Source: Thermoanaerobaculia bacterium (lineage in GTDB: Bacteria; Acidobacteriota; Thermoanaerobaculia; Multivoradales; UBA5704). From it: 6,738 nucleotides of DNA. The stretch is from the NCBI GenBank assembly GCA_025937035.1, contig JAICSG010000222.1, positions 1 to 6,738 of the forward strand. The letters are read 5' to 3'. The position numbers and the translations under genes are program-made. A model generated the notes under the pieces. It was not told where the DNA came from. It did not search any database and saw only the letters and a list, made by a program, of their open reading frames with translations. Position 1 is the first letter of the stretch; each line of letters begins with the position of its first letter. Shown here in pieces: positions 1 to 5,713 of this stretch.

Positions 1-146
1 ACCACCACCCCCAGCCCCTGGCGCGCCACCCAGAAATCCTGCGCGCTCCGCGTGCGGCGCAGCGCCCAGACCCCCAGCCCCAGGCAGGCGGCGAAATAGA
101 CCAGCGTCGAGACGACGATCAGCGGGCGGCCGAGGAGAGGCATCAT
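1..146 (-). CDS. Sodium:solute symporter (SSS family), N-terminal fragment
   Basis: This is the first ~48 codons of a gene that leaves the window at its left edge. The translation begins MMPLLGRPLIVVSTLVYFAA, continues as a hydrophobic first helix (about residues 8-29), and then reads RRTRSAQDFWVARQGLG. A first helix followed by an R-S-x-x-D-F-x-V-A-R loop is characteristic of sodium:solute symporters (the acetate/proline/pantothenate permease family), which couple sodium entry to uptake of organic solutes across the inner membrane. The start overlaps the stop of the upstream membrane-protein gene as ATGA (ATG at 146-144, stop at 145-143), so translation is probably coupled. A second ATG follows immediately at 143-141. 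An AGGGGG stretch just upstream can act as the ribosome binding site. The substrate cannot be told from this fragment. The family call is fairly confident, given the short piece. Confidence 0.72.
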   Translation of the reverse strand, partial: MMPLLGRPLIVVSTLVYFAACLGLGVWALRRTRSAQDFWVARQGLGVV

Positions 147-568
147 TTGTCCCCCTGGCAGGCCCCTCCGGAACGGCGCAAGCGCCGCATCCGGTCGAGA
201 TCCTCCTCGCGGACCCCGAGCCGGCCGAAGGAGAGGGCATAGAGCAGGCCGAGCCCCAGCAGGGGGACGGGGACGAGGACGAAGATCATCAGCGCCGTGG
301 CGAGCGGCAGGCCGGCCACGTCCGGCCCCCCCGCGGGCAAGGTCAGGACGGCGGCCAGCCCTCCGGCCAGCAGCAGCCAGAGCAACGCCAGGGGCAGGCA
401 CAGGGGCCCGAGCCGGCCCCGCTGCGCCGCCCCGAGGGCGATCAGGGCCACGGGGAAGGTGGCGCCGCCGAAGGCCGCCAGCCAGGGCGCCAGGGGGACT
501 CCCAGGAAGGCGGCGAGCGACGCCAGGGTGGCGAGCGCCAGCAGGGCGAGGGCGGACGGTCGGGCCAA
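143..568 (-). CDS. Small four-helix membrane protein coupled to the SSS symporter
   Basis: This gene encodes a 141-residue, very hydrophobic protein with four likely membrane helices (about residues 5-22, 26-48, 54-76 and 87-113). A short charged tail follows (REEDLDRMRRLRR, then a Cys at 137), probably cytoplasmic by the positive-inside rule. I do not recognise the family by name. The start is TTG at 568-566: there is no ATG near the N-terminus, and a strong GGAGG lies 10 nt upstream (579-583). Its stop overlaps the symporter start by 4 nt, so the two are almost certainly translated together. Many SSS permeases are encoded beside a small membrane protein (for example the DUF485 and DUF4212 families, which have two helices). 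This protein has four helices and does not obviously match those, so it may be an accessory subunit of a different type. That role is inference from context only. Confidence 0.75.
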   Translation of the reverse strand: MARPSALALLALATLASLAAFLGVPLAPWLAAFGGATFPVALIALGAAQRGRLGPLCLPLALLWLLLAGGLAAVLTLPAGGPDVAGLPLATALMIFVLVPVPLLGLGLLYALSFGRLGVREEDLDRMRRLRRSGGACQGDK

Positions 569-578
569 GGGATGAGAT

Positions 579-583
579 CCTCC
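579..583 (-). promoter_or_regulatory. Shine-Dalgarno site fixing a TTG start
   Basis: On the minus strand GGAGG lies 10 nt before the TTG at 568. This is the best ribosome binding match in the neighbourhood and is the main reason for choosing a non-ATG start for the small membrane protein. Confidence 0.65.
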
Positions 584-595
584 GGGGACCCGCGC

Positions 596-601
596 ATTCT
601 A
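596..601 (-). promoter_or_regulatory. Predicted -10 element for the membrane protein/symporter operon
   Basis: TAGAAT on the minus strand matches the -10 consensus TATAAT at five of six positions. Transcription from it would start near 589 and give a short leader containing the GGAGG site. I see no good -35 hexamer at 15-18 bp spacing, so the promoter would be weak or need an activator. It lies only 5 bp from the oppositely directed TATGAT of the ferredoxin gene. Confidence 0.4.
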
Positions 602-606
602 TCCGC

Positions 607-612
607 TATGAT
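607..612 (+). promoter_or_regulatory. Predicted -10 element for the ferredoxin gene, leaderless arrangement
   Basis: TATGAT matches TATAAT at five of six positions and ends 7 nt before the ATG at 620, so transcription would begin at or next to the A of the start codon. The upstream -35 region is poor (GGGACC at 585-590, three of six, 16-bp spacer). No Shine-Dalgarno sequence precedes the ATG, which fits a leaderless mRNA. Confidence 0.45.
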
Positions 613-619
613 CCCCCTC

Positions 620-949
620 ATGCCGCACCCTCAGATCCAGATCCTCGTCTGCCTGAACGAGCGCCCGCCGGGGAGCGCCAAGCCGAGCTGCGCCCCCCGG
701 GGGTCCCTGGAGGTCTACCACCGTTTCAAGGACCGGGTGAAGGAGCTCGGGATCCGCGACCGCGTCATGGTCACCCGCACCGGCTGCCTCAAGCACTGCA
801 GCCAGGGGATCACCGTCGCCGTCTGGCCGTTCAACCTCTGGTATCGCGGCGTGACGGTGGACGACGTCGAGGAGATCCTCCAGCGCACCGTGCTGGAGGA
901 CGGCCGCGAGGTCGAGCGGCTGCGGATGCCGGACATCCCCTGGGAGTAG
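620..949 (+). CDS. Thioredoxin-like [2Fe-2S] ferredoxin
   Basis: The product is a 109-residue soluble protein of the thioredoxin-fold [2Fe-2S] ferredoxin family (the type of Aquifex Fd4 and of the NuoE C-terminal domain). The four cluster ligands are visible as Cys11, Cys24, Cys56 and Cys60, in the contexts VCLNERPPG, PSCAPRG and GCLKHC. The spacing C-x12-C-x31-C-x3-C is typical of the family, and so is the NERPPG loop. The later VWPFNLWYRGVTVDDVEEI stretch matches the usual C-terminal strand and helix. It should carry electrons in the cytoplasm; the partner is unknown and nothing nearby identifies it. Family members usually begin about ten residues before the first Cys, which favours ATG 620. 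ATG 608 lies inside the predicted -10 box, and ATG 572 would add a non-conserved tail. The gene ends 3 bp from the convergent AraC-type gene. Confidence 0.9.
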   Translation: MPHPQIQILVCLNERPPGSAKPSCAPRGSLEVYHRFKDRVKELGIRDRVMVTRTGCLKHCSQGITVAVWPFNLWYRGVTVDDVEEILQRTVLEDGREVERLRMPDIPWE

Positions 950-952
950 GCC

Positions 953-1840
953 TTACATCTTGAGCGCGCTCACCATCTCCTGAATCCGGGCCGTCGTCAG
1001 CCTCTTCACCTCCCGGGGGGACATCCCGAGCTCCTTGCGGAAGGCGGCCGTGAAGTGGCTGTGGCTGGAGAAACCGAGGCTGGCCGCCAGCTCGCTCAGA
1101 TCGGTCTTCCCCTCGGCGATCGGCTCCAGCGCCTCCCGCAGCCGCAGCCGGTTCAGGTAGCTGTGGAGCGGCACCCCGGTCTCTTCCCGGAACAGCCGGC
1201 AGAGGTGATAGGGGGAGACGTAGAGCGACCGGGCGATGTCGTCCAGTTGCAGCCGCTCGCGGAAACGCTGCTGCAGCAAGGCCTTGGCATCCTCGGTGTA
1301 GCTGCGGCGGGCGCGCGGGGACGGCTCCCGGCGGACGGCGGAGCCCGCCGTGTCTTGAGCGTCCCCCGCGAGCACCTCTCGCAGCACCTTGAGGGCGGCC
1401 TCCTCGACCGCCATCGTCTCCCGCGGCGCCCCGTCCCGCAGGCTGCGCACCAGCAGGCGCTGGAGCAGTTGGGCCCGGAAGAGCCCATGGACGTGGACCT
1501 TCGGGAACCGCTCTTGCGGGCCCAGGAGGCCGAGCAACAGCTCCCGCTGGATCACGATGGAGCTCCCATGGTCGTGGCATCCGAAGGGGTGCTCGGACCG
1601 GAAGGGCTCCCCCGGGTTGTGGAGCAGGACCGAGGTGGCGTCGATCACGGCCGACCGGCCGCGGGCGTGAAGGACGAAGGCGCCCGAGTGGACGAAGCTG
1701 GCGACGTGCCAGGGGTGCCGGCGCTCCCCGGACAGCTCCCGTTTGCCGTGGGAGCAGTCCCAGAGGGTGATGCCGAGCCGGGCGCTCTTGAACAGCCAGT
1801 GGGCATTGGCTTCGAGGGTGGGCTCCATGCAGTCGCTCAT
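953..1840 (-). CDS. AraC-family transcriptional regulator
   Basis: This is a 295-residue cytoplasmic regulator. Residues about 20-100 look like the cupin-type sensing domain seen in one AraC subgroup (HVASFVHSGAF at 45-55, then NPGEPFRSEHPFGCHDHG at 75-92). Residues about 182-285 are the DNA-binding domain with two helix-turn-helix units: LQLDDIARSLYVSPYHLCRL (198-217) and the second around LSELAASLGFSSHSHFTAAF (248-267), followed by the usual GMSPREVKR end. Total length is normal for the family. The frame stays open well upstream, to about 2056. ATG 1840 is preferred because the sensing domain begins just after it and a promoter-like TGGACC-17-TACCGT ends 7 nt before it; an in-frame GTG at 1849 is an alternative. 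There is no Shine-Dalgarno sequence, only a weak GAAG. The gene is divergent from the CadC-like gene and shares its control region. The effector cannot be told from sequence; the His/Cys-rich HPFGCHDHG is notable, but the HPxGC part is common in this subgroup. Confidence 0.88.
   Translation of the reverse strand: MSDCMEPTLEANAHWLFKSARLGITLWDCSHGKRELSGERRHPWHVASFVHSGAFVLHARGRSAVIDATSVLLHNPGEPFRSEHPFGCHDHGSSIVIQRELLLGLLGPQERFPKVHVHGLFRAQLLQRLLVRSLRDGAPRETMAVEEAALKVLREVLAGDAQDTAGSAVRREPSPRARRSYTEDAKALLQQRFRERLQLDDIARSLYVSPYHLCRLFREETGVPLHSYLNRLRLREALEPIAEGKTDLSELAASLGFSSHSHFTAAFRKELGMSPREVKRLTTARIQEMVSALKM
961..972. repeat. Perfect 12-bp palindrome at the 3' end of the AraC-type gene
   Basis: TGAGCGCGCTCA reads the same on both strands. 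It lies in the last codons of the AraC-type gene, close to the convergent stop of the ferredoxin gene. It has two inverted TGAGC halves, the same 5-mer that is repeated in the control region at 1877-1920. It could be chance, since it encodes an ordinary Val-Ser-Ala-Leu. No T-run follows, so it is not a convincing terminator. Confidence 0.3.
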
Positions 1841-1847
1841 GGCTTCC

Positions 1848-1876
1848 ACGGTAGAGCCGCCCGGCAGGGGGGTCCA
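1848..1876 (-). promoter_or_regulatory. Predicted sigma70-type promoter of the AraC-type gene
   Basis: On the minus strand TGGACC (1871-1876, four of six against TTGACA) is separated by exactly 17 bp from TACCGT (1848-1853, a TAnnnT -10). The -10 ends 7 nt before the ATG at 1840, so the mRNA would be leaderless or nearly so. The 11-bp repeat array begins at the base directly upstream of the -35 element, where a bound regulator could contact RNA polymerase. Confidence 0.45.
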
Positions 1877-1920
1877 TGAGCGGAGGATGAGCCCTCCCTG
1901 AGCCGGCGCTGAGCGGGCGG
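1877..1920. repeat. Four tandem 11-bp direct repeats (TGAGC core), candidate operator
   Basis: Four consecutive units start at 1877, 1888, 1899 and 1910: TGAGCGGAGGA, TGAGCCCTCCC, TGAGCCGGCGC and TGAGCGGGCGG. The first five bases are identical in all four and the last six vary. A weak fifth unit (GAAGC, three of five) follows at 1921. The 11-bp period places the cores on the same face of the helix, as in the direct-repeat operators bound head-to-tail by PhoB/OmpR-type winged helices. The CadC-like protein encoded just downstream has such a domain. The array fills the space between the AraC-gene -35 and the CadC-gene -10, replacing the latter's missing -35 element. The repeats are seen directly; the operator role is inferred. 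Confidence 0.6.
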
Positions 1921-1927
1921 GAAGCAG

Positions 1928-1958
1928 TAAACTGAAGGGCTGGAGGAACGTAGAAGAG
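1928..1958 (+). promoter_or_regulatory. Predicted -10 and ribosome binding site of the CadC-like gene
   Basis: TAAACT at 1928-1933 is the best -10 candidate (four of six). The position where a -35 should lie (about 1905-1910, GGCGCT) falls inside the repeat array and does not resemble TTGACA, which suggests activator dependence. Downstream, GGAGGAA at 1942-1948 is a good Shine-Dalgarno match but sits 14 nt from the ATG. A weaker AGAAGAG at 1952-1958 sits very close to it. Confidence 0.4.
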
Positions 1959-1960
1959 AT

Positions 1961-3853
1961 ATGGCCGCGCGGCTTTTCTTTGACGGCTTCGAGCTCCGGC
2001 TCGACAGCGGCGAGCTCCTCCGGGACGGCTCGCCGGTGACGACGCTCCAGCCCCAACCGGCCCGGGTCCTGGAGCTCCTCGCCAGCCGGTCCGGCGAGGT
2101 GGTGGGCCGGGAGGAGATCCGCCAGCTCGTCTGGGGGGAGTCGTTCGTCGACTTCGACGCCAGCCTCAACTTCTGCGTCAAGCAGATCCGCCGGGCCCTG
2201 GGGGACTCCGCCACCTCCCCCCGCTACCTCGAGACCCTCCCCCGGCGGGGGTACCGCTTCCTGCGGCCGGTCCGCGTCGAGGCGGGGACCAATGGGAACG
2301 GCATCCCCGTGCCGGAGCCTCTGCCGGCGGGGGCTCCTTCACCGTCGCCTCCCCAGAGGAGATGGCCCCTGCTGACGGGGGTCTCGGTCACGCTCGCGGC
2401 TCTCCTCCTGCTAGTCTTCCTGATCGCGAGCCGTTTCCCCTCCGCCACCCAGAGCCCGCGCCTCGCCGTGTTCCCCCTGACGTGCCGCGAAGCGGGCCCC
2501 GCCGGCCGGCAGGTCTGTGGAGGGGTGACCGAGGCGCTCACCGCCGAGCTGACCCGGCAGCTCCCTCACGAGGTCGAGGTGATCGCTCCGACGTCCGTCC
2601 TGGCCTATCAGGGGAGCCACAAGAGCCCGAGAGAGATCGGAGAGGAGCTCGGCGCCACCTATCTGCTCACGGGAGAGGTCGCCCCCTCGGGCGGTCATCT
2701 CCGGATCGACGCGCGGCTCACCACGGCCGCCGGAAAGGCCCTCTGGCACCAGGAGGGCCCGGCGATAGAGATGGCCGAGGCCCCTCTCGTCTATGGAGAG
2801 CTCGTCCGCGGCGTGGCCGGCGCGCTGCAGCTCCCCCCTCCGGCCGTCACGGGGCCGGCGGCCAGACCTCGAAAAGAGGCCTATGAGGCCTACCTGCGAG
2901 GGATCTACCTCGCGAGGCAGAGGAAATTCGACGAGGCCGTCGCGAGCCTTCAGGAGGCGGCCCTGCTCGACGACCATTTCGCGCGCGCCTATGCCGAGCT
3001 CAGCCTCGCGCGGGTGGCGCGGGGGCGGCCTCCCCAGGAGGACGGCCCCGCCAGCCTGGCCGCCGCCCGGAAGGCCCTGGAGCTCGATCCCCAGCTCGCC
3101 GAGGGTCATCTCGCTCTGGGGGACGTGCTCTTCAAGGACCGTCTCGACTGGCAACGCGCCGGCGCCGAGTACCGGCGGGCGGTGGCCCTGGCTCCGGGCG
3201 ATGCCGAGACCCACTACGCCTATGCCACCTATCTGACCTCTCTGGGACGGCACGACGAAGCCATCGCCGCCATCGAACGGGCCCGCGAGCTCGACCCCGC
3301 CTCGATGGCCGTCGCCTCCGACTATGCCTGGTTCCTCTATATCGCCCGCCGCTACGACGAAGCGATCCGGCAGGCCCGCGAGACCCTCAAGCTCCTGGAC
3401 ATGACCCAAAGGCCCCTGCCCGCGGTCGCCCAGTACGGCCGCTCCTGGGCCTATTGGGTCCTGGTCCACGGCTCGCTGGACAAGGGGGACGAGCAGACGG
3501 CCGTGGAGACGATCCGGGAGCGGATGCGGGATCTTGGAGAAAAGGCCGCCGCGGAACGGCTGCGATCGTTGCCCGAGATCCTGAGCTGGCGGGTGCGGTA
3601 CGTCGCCAGGCAAGCCCCGGAGAATTCCTATGCCCTGGCCGCCGTCAACGCGACCGCGGGACGGACCGACGAGGCGCTCGGGTATCTGGAGCGGCTGTGC
3701 CGGAACGGGGGCGAAGGGCCCATGCTCAACTTCGTCCCCGTGGAGCCGGTCTTCGACCCCCTCCATCGGGACCCCCGCTTCGCGCGGATCGTCGACTGCT
3801 CGGGCCTGCCCCAGGACGCTCCCGCGCGCCGGCAGTTGGCGAAAGGACCGTGA
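1961..3853 (+). CDS. CadC-like membrane regulator: winged helix, TM, TolB-like domain, TPRs
   Basis: This is a 630-residue one-component signalling protein. Residues about 5-103 form an OmpR/ToxR/CadC-type winged helix (FFDGFELRLDSGELLRDG, then SLNFCVKQIRRALGD and the final LPRRGYRFL wing). A proline-rich linker (115-131) and Arg133-Arg134 lead into one membrane helix (136-157), so the DNA-binding part is cytoplasmic and the rest extracytoplasmic. Residues about 167-290 resemble the TolB/FlgO-like domain (RLAVFPLT; GATYLLTGEV, with the L-x-G pattern typical of these proteins). At least five TPR-like helical pairs follow at about 306-340, 366-380, 381-414, 415-448 and 449-480, with a sixth near 556-580. 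The end, FDPLHRDPRFARIV, is usual for this family. Four extracytoplasmic cysteines (175, 186, 580, 613) could form disulfides. The architecture is very common in Acidobacteriota. The signal and targets are unknown, but the adjacent 11-bp repeats suggest autoregulation. Confidence 0.88.
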   Translation: MAARLFFDGFELRLDSGELLRDGSPVTTLQPQPARVLELLASRSGEVVGREEIRQLVWGESFVDFDASLNFCVKQIRRALGDSATSPRYLETLPRRGYRFLRPVRVEAGTNGNGIPVPEPLPAGAPSPSPPQRRWPLLTGVSVTLAALLLLVFLIASRFPSATQSPRLAVFPLTCREAGPAGRQVCGGVTEALTAELTRQLPHEVEVIAPTSVLAYQGSHKSPREIGEELGATYLLTGEVAPSGGHLRIDARLTTAAGKALWHQEGPAIEMAEAPLVYGELVRGVAGALQLPPPAVTGPAARPRKEAYEAYLRGIYLARQRKFDEAVASLQEAALLDDHFARAYAELSLARVARGRPPQEDGPASLAAARKALELDPQLAEGHLALGDVLFKDRLDWQRAGAEYRRAVALAPGDAETHYAYATYLTSLGRHDEAIAAIERARELDPASMAVASDYAWFLYIARRYDEAIRQARETLKLLDMTQRPLPAVAQYGRSWAYWVLVHGSLDKGDEQTAVETIRERMRDLGEKAAAERLRSLPEILSWRVRYVARQAPENSYALAAVNATAGRTDEALGYLERLCRNGGEGPMLNFVPVEPVFDPLHRDPRFARIVDCSGLPQDAPARRQLAKGP

Positions 3854-3865
3854 TCCCGGACCGCC

Positions 3866-5053
3866 CTACCCCAGCACCGGCAGCAGCGCCGACGAGACCA
3901 GATCCCGGTTCTGCGGGGTCAGGGAGTGGCGGTACTTCCGCGCCATCTCGGCCGTATCCGCGCGGGTGACGATCCGCTCGTAGAGGTTCGTCCGCTGCTT
4001 CGGGATGTAGCCGGCCGAGGAGATCAGGTGCTCCATCTCGTCCTGGCTCATCCGGTAGGAGGTGCCGGCCGAGGCCACCACGTTCTCCTCGATCATGATC
4101 GAGCCCATGTCGTCCGCCCCGAAGGCGAGGGCGGCCTGGCCGATCTTCTTCCCCTGGGTGACCCAGCTCGTCTGGAAATGGACGATGTTGTCGAGGAACA
4201 GCCGCGAGACGGCGAGCGTCCGCAGGTACTCCTCGGCGTAGGTCTCGGGGACGTCCGGCATGTCGGTATGGTCGTGCTGGAAGGTCCAGGAGATGAAGGC
4301 GGTGAAGCCGCCGGTCTCGTCCTGGAGGTCGCGCACCCGCTGGAAGTGCTCGACGCGGGCGGTGAGCGGCTCGCCCATGCCGTACATCATGGTCGCCGAG
4401 GTGCGCAGGCCGTTGCGGTGGGCCTGCCGCATGACGTCGATCCACTCCTCGGCCGTGCACTTCGGATAGGCCAGCACCTCCTTGCGGGTGGGGTCCGAGA
4501 GGATCTCGGCGCCACCGCCGGGGATCGACATCAGCCCCGCCGCCTTGAGGCGGGCGATGACGTCGTAGAAGCTCATCCGCTCCTTGCGGGCGATGAACTT
4601 GACCTCCGGCGGCGAGAAGGCGTGGAGATGGCAGGCCGGGTAGTTGGAGCGCAGATAGCGGAGCAGGTCCTCGTAAAAGGAGAGCGGCAGGTCGGGATGC
4701 ACCCCCCCCTGCATGAGGATGCCCGTACCGTTGAGCGCCAGCGTCTCCTCCACCTTGCGGCCGATCTCCTCGAACGGCAGCAGGTACCCCTCGGGGTCCC
4801 CCGGCACTCGGTAGAAGGCGCAGAAGCGGCACTTGTAGACGCAGACGTTGGTGTAGTTGATGTTGCGGTCGACGTTGTAGGTGGCGACCTTGGGGTCGTT
4901 GAAGCGGTTCCGCACCTCGTGGGCGGCCATCCCGAGGTCGAGCAGGTCGCCTTCGCGGAGCAGGGTATGGGCATCGCCGGCCGAGATGCGGCGGCCGGCC
5001 ACGGCGTCGTCGAGGATCTGGTGGACGGGGCGTCCGGAGGGCTCGAGATTCAT
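3866..5053 (-). CDS. mqnC: Cyclic dehypoxanthine futalosine synthase (radical SAM)
   Basis: The 395-residue enzyme is predicted to cyclise dehypoxanthine futalosine in the futalosine route to menaquinone, in the cytoplasm. The radical SAM cluster motif C-x3-C-x2-C is Cys71, Cys75 and Cys78 (CVYKCRFCAFYR). Features that separate MqnC from its relatives MqnE and CofH are present: HLHAFSPPEV, SIPGGGAEIL, ATMMYG, DETGGFTAFISWTFQ and the late SWVTQGKKIGQ and GSIMIEENVV blocks. The N-terminus shows the usual short helices (ILDDAVAGRRISAGDAHTLL) before the barrel, supporting ATG 5053. It may be slightly longer than most homologues, with possible extra residues around HDHTDMPDVPETYAEE, so a close paralogue of different specificity is the main alternative. 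No other mqn gene lies in this window. It converges on the CadC-like gene with 12 bp between the stops, and diverges from the response regulator across 33 bp. No Shine-Dalgarno sequence is visible. Confidence 0.87.
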   Translation of the reverse strand: MNLEPSGRPVHQILDDAVAGRRISAGDAHTLLREGDLLDLGMAAHEVRNRFNDPKVATYNVDRNINYTNVCVYKCRFCAFYRVPGDPEGYLLPFEEIGRKVEETLALNGTGILMQGGVHPDLPLSFYEDLLRYLRSNYPACHLHAFSPPEVKFIARKERMSFYDVIARLKAAGLMSIPGGGAEILSDPTRKEVLAYPKCTAEEWIDVMRQAHRNGLRTSATMMYGMGEPLTARVEHFQRVRDLQDETGGFTAFISWTFQHDHTDMPDVPETYAEEYLRTLAVSRLFLDNIVHFQTSWVTQGKKIGQAALAFGADDMGSIMIEENVVASAGTSYRMSQDEMEHLISSAGYIPKQRTNLYERIVTRADTAEMARKYRHSLTPQNRDLVSSALLPVLG

Positions 5054-5077
5054 AGCACGTCTACTCTACCGTATCCT
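5049..5077 (+). promoter_or_regulatory. Predicted promoter of the response-regulator gene
   Basis: TTCATA (5049-5054, four of six against TTGACA) is followed after exactly 17 bp by TATCCT (5072-5077, four of six against TATAAT). The -10 ends 9 nt before ATG 5087, which would give a leaderless or nearly leaderless mRNA. The -35 hexamer covers the start codon of mqnC on the other strand. Confidence 0.45.
5063..5068 (-). promoter_or_regulatory. Predicted -10 element of mqnC
   Basis: TAGAGT on the minus strand ends 9 nt before the mqnC ATG, and no ribosome binding site lies between them. I find no convincing -35 at 16-18 bp. It lies inside the spacer of the oppositely directed response-regulator promoter, so RNA polymerase could occupy only one of the two at a time. 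Confidence 0.35.
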
Positions 5078-5086
5078 GTCTCCGGA

Positions 5087-5713
5087 ATGATGGGGGAACC
5101 GGAGGAGCTGAGGGTGCTGGTGGTGAGCGACGATCCCCTGGCGCGGACGGGGCTGGCGCTGCTGCTCCGGGAGCGCGAGGGGCTGATCCTGGCGGGCCAG
5201 GTCGGGGTGGACGACGACTGGCCGGAGCCCGGTCCGGACGCCATCCTCTGGGACCTGGGGCTCGGCCTGCGCTCGGGCTTGGAAAGGCTGCGTGGTCTGG
5301 GACCGTCGGCGCCGCCGGCCGTGGCCATCGTGGCCGACGAATTGGATGCCCGCGAGGCCCTGGACGCCGGAGCCCGCGCGGCCCTCCCCCGTACCGCGGA
5401 CGGCGACCGTCTGGCCGCCGCCCTCCGCGCCGCCGTCCAGGGGCTGGTCGTGCTCGACGAATCCTTCGTGCCGGCCCTCCTCCGCGACGCACCTCCTCCG
5501 GCTCCGGACCTCGTCGAGAGCCTCACCCCCCGGGAGATCGAGGTGCTCCAGCTCCTCAGCCAGGGGCTCCCCAACAAGGGGATCGCCCAGCGGCTGGGCA
5601 TCAGCGATCACACGGTCAAGCTCCACGTCAGCGCCATCCTGGGCAAGCTCGGCGTCCAGAGCCGGGGCGAGGCGATCGTCCAGGCGGTAAGGCTAGGTCT
5701 GGTCACCCTCTGA
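5087..5713 (+). CDS. NarL/LuxR-type response regulator with a degenerate receiver
   Basis: The product is a 208-residue DNA-binding regulator. The N-terminal receiver (about 8-118) keeps the acidic pair Asp15-Asp16 (VVSDD) and a candidate phosphoacceptor Asp56 (AILWDLG). The usual switch Thr/Ser after the fourth strand is replaced by hydrophobic residues (VAIVAD, Val82/Ala83), and the usual Lys of the LLKD motif reads Pro101-Arg102. The C-terminal part (146-205) is a complete LuxR-type helix-turn-helix: LTPREIEVLQLLSQG, NKGIAQRLGISDHTVKLHVS and ILGKLGV. The frame is open far upstream, antisense to mqnC, but homology to receivers begins just after ATG 5087; ATG 5090 is an alternative start. 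There is no Shine-Dalgarno sequence. No histidine kinase is encoded here. The protease gene follows 93 bp downstream on the same strand, so a shared pathway is plausible. Whether the receiver is phosphorylated is uncertain. Confidence 0.87.
   Translation: MMGEPEELRVLVVSDDPLARTGLALLLREREGLILAGQVGVDDDWPEPGPDAILWDLGLGLRSGLERLRGLGPSAPPAVAIVADELDAREALDAGARAALPRTADGDRLAAALRAAVQGLVVLDESFVPALLRDAPPPAPDLVESLTPREIEVLQLLSQGLPNKGIAQRLGISDHTVKLHVSAILGKLGVQSRGEAIVQAVRLGLVTL

Noticed and set aside
572..619. Earlier starts (ATG 572 or 608) for the ferredoxin
   Set aside because: ATG 572 adds a non-conserved tail and overlaps the symporter-operon leader. ATG 608 lies within the likely -10 hexamer. Neither has a ribosome binding site.
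831..1877. 348-codon minus-strand frame overlapping the ferredoxin and AraC-type genes
   Set aside because: Its translation is Arg/Pro/Gly/Ala-rich low-complexity and it conflicts with two recognisable genes, so it is a frame shadow.
1841..2056. N-terminal extension of the AraC-type protein to an upstream start
   Set aside because: The extra residues overlap the start of the CadC-like gene, the promoter and the repeat array, and show no family similarity. ATG 1840 gives the usual family length.
2411..3766. 451-codon minus-strand frame inside the CadC-like gene
   Set aside because: It is antisense to a protein with clear domains along its whole length. It has no recognisable motif and is Gly/Arg/Leu-rich, as expected from complementing GC-rich codons.
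3854..3865. Bidirectional terminator between the CadC-like gene and mqnC
   Set aside because: Only 12 bp separate the stops. I see no inverted repeat with a T-run on either strand, so transcripts must overlap or end by another mechanism.
620..5053. Functional pairing of the ferredoxin with MqnC as electron donor
   Set aside because: The genes are separated by two regulators and differ in strand. A [2Fe-2S] thioredoxin-like ferredoxin is not an established donor for radical SAM reduction, so the link is not supported.
3926..5086. Long plus-strand open frame antisense to mqnC, continuous with the response regulator
   Set aside because: The 387 upstream codons are the reverse strand of a well-conserved radical SAM gene and show no domain. 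Receiver homology begins only after ATG 5087. Open frames opposite GC-rich genes are common.
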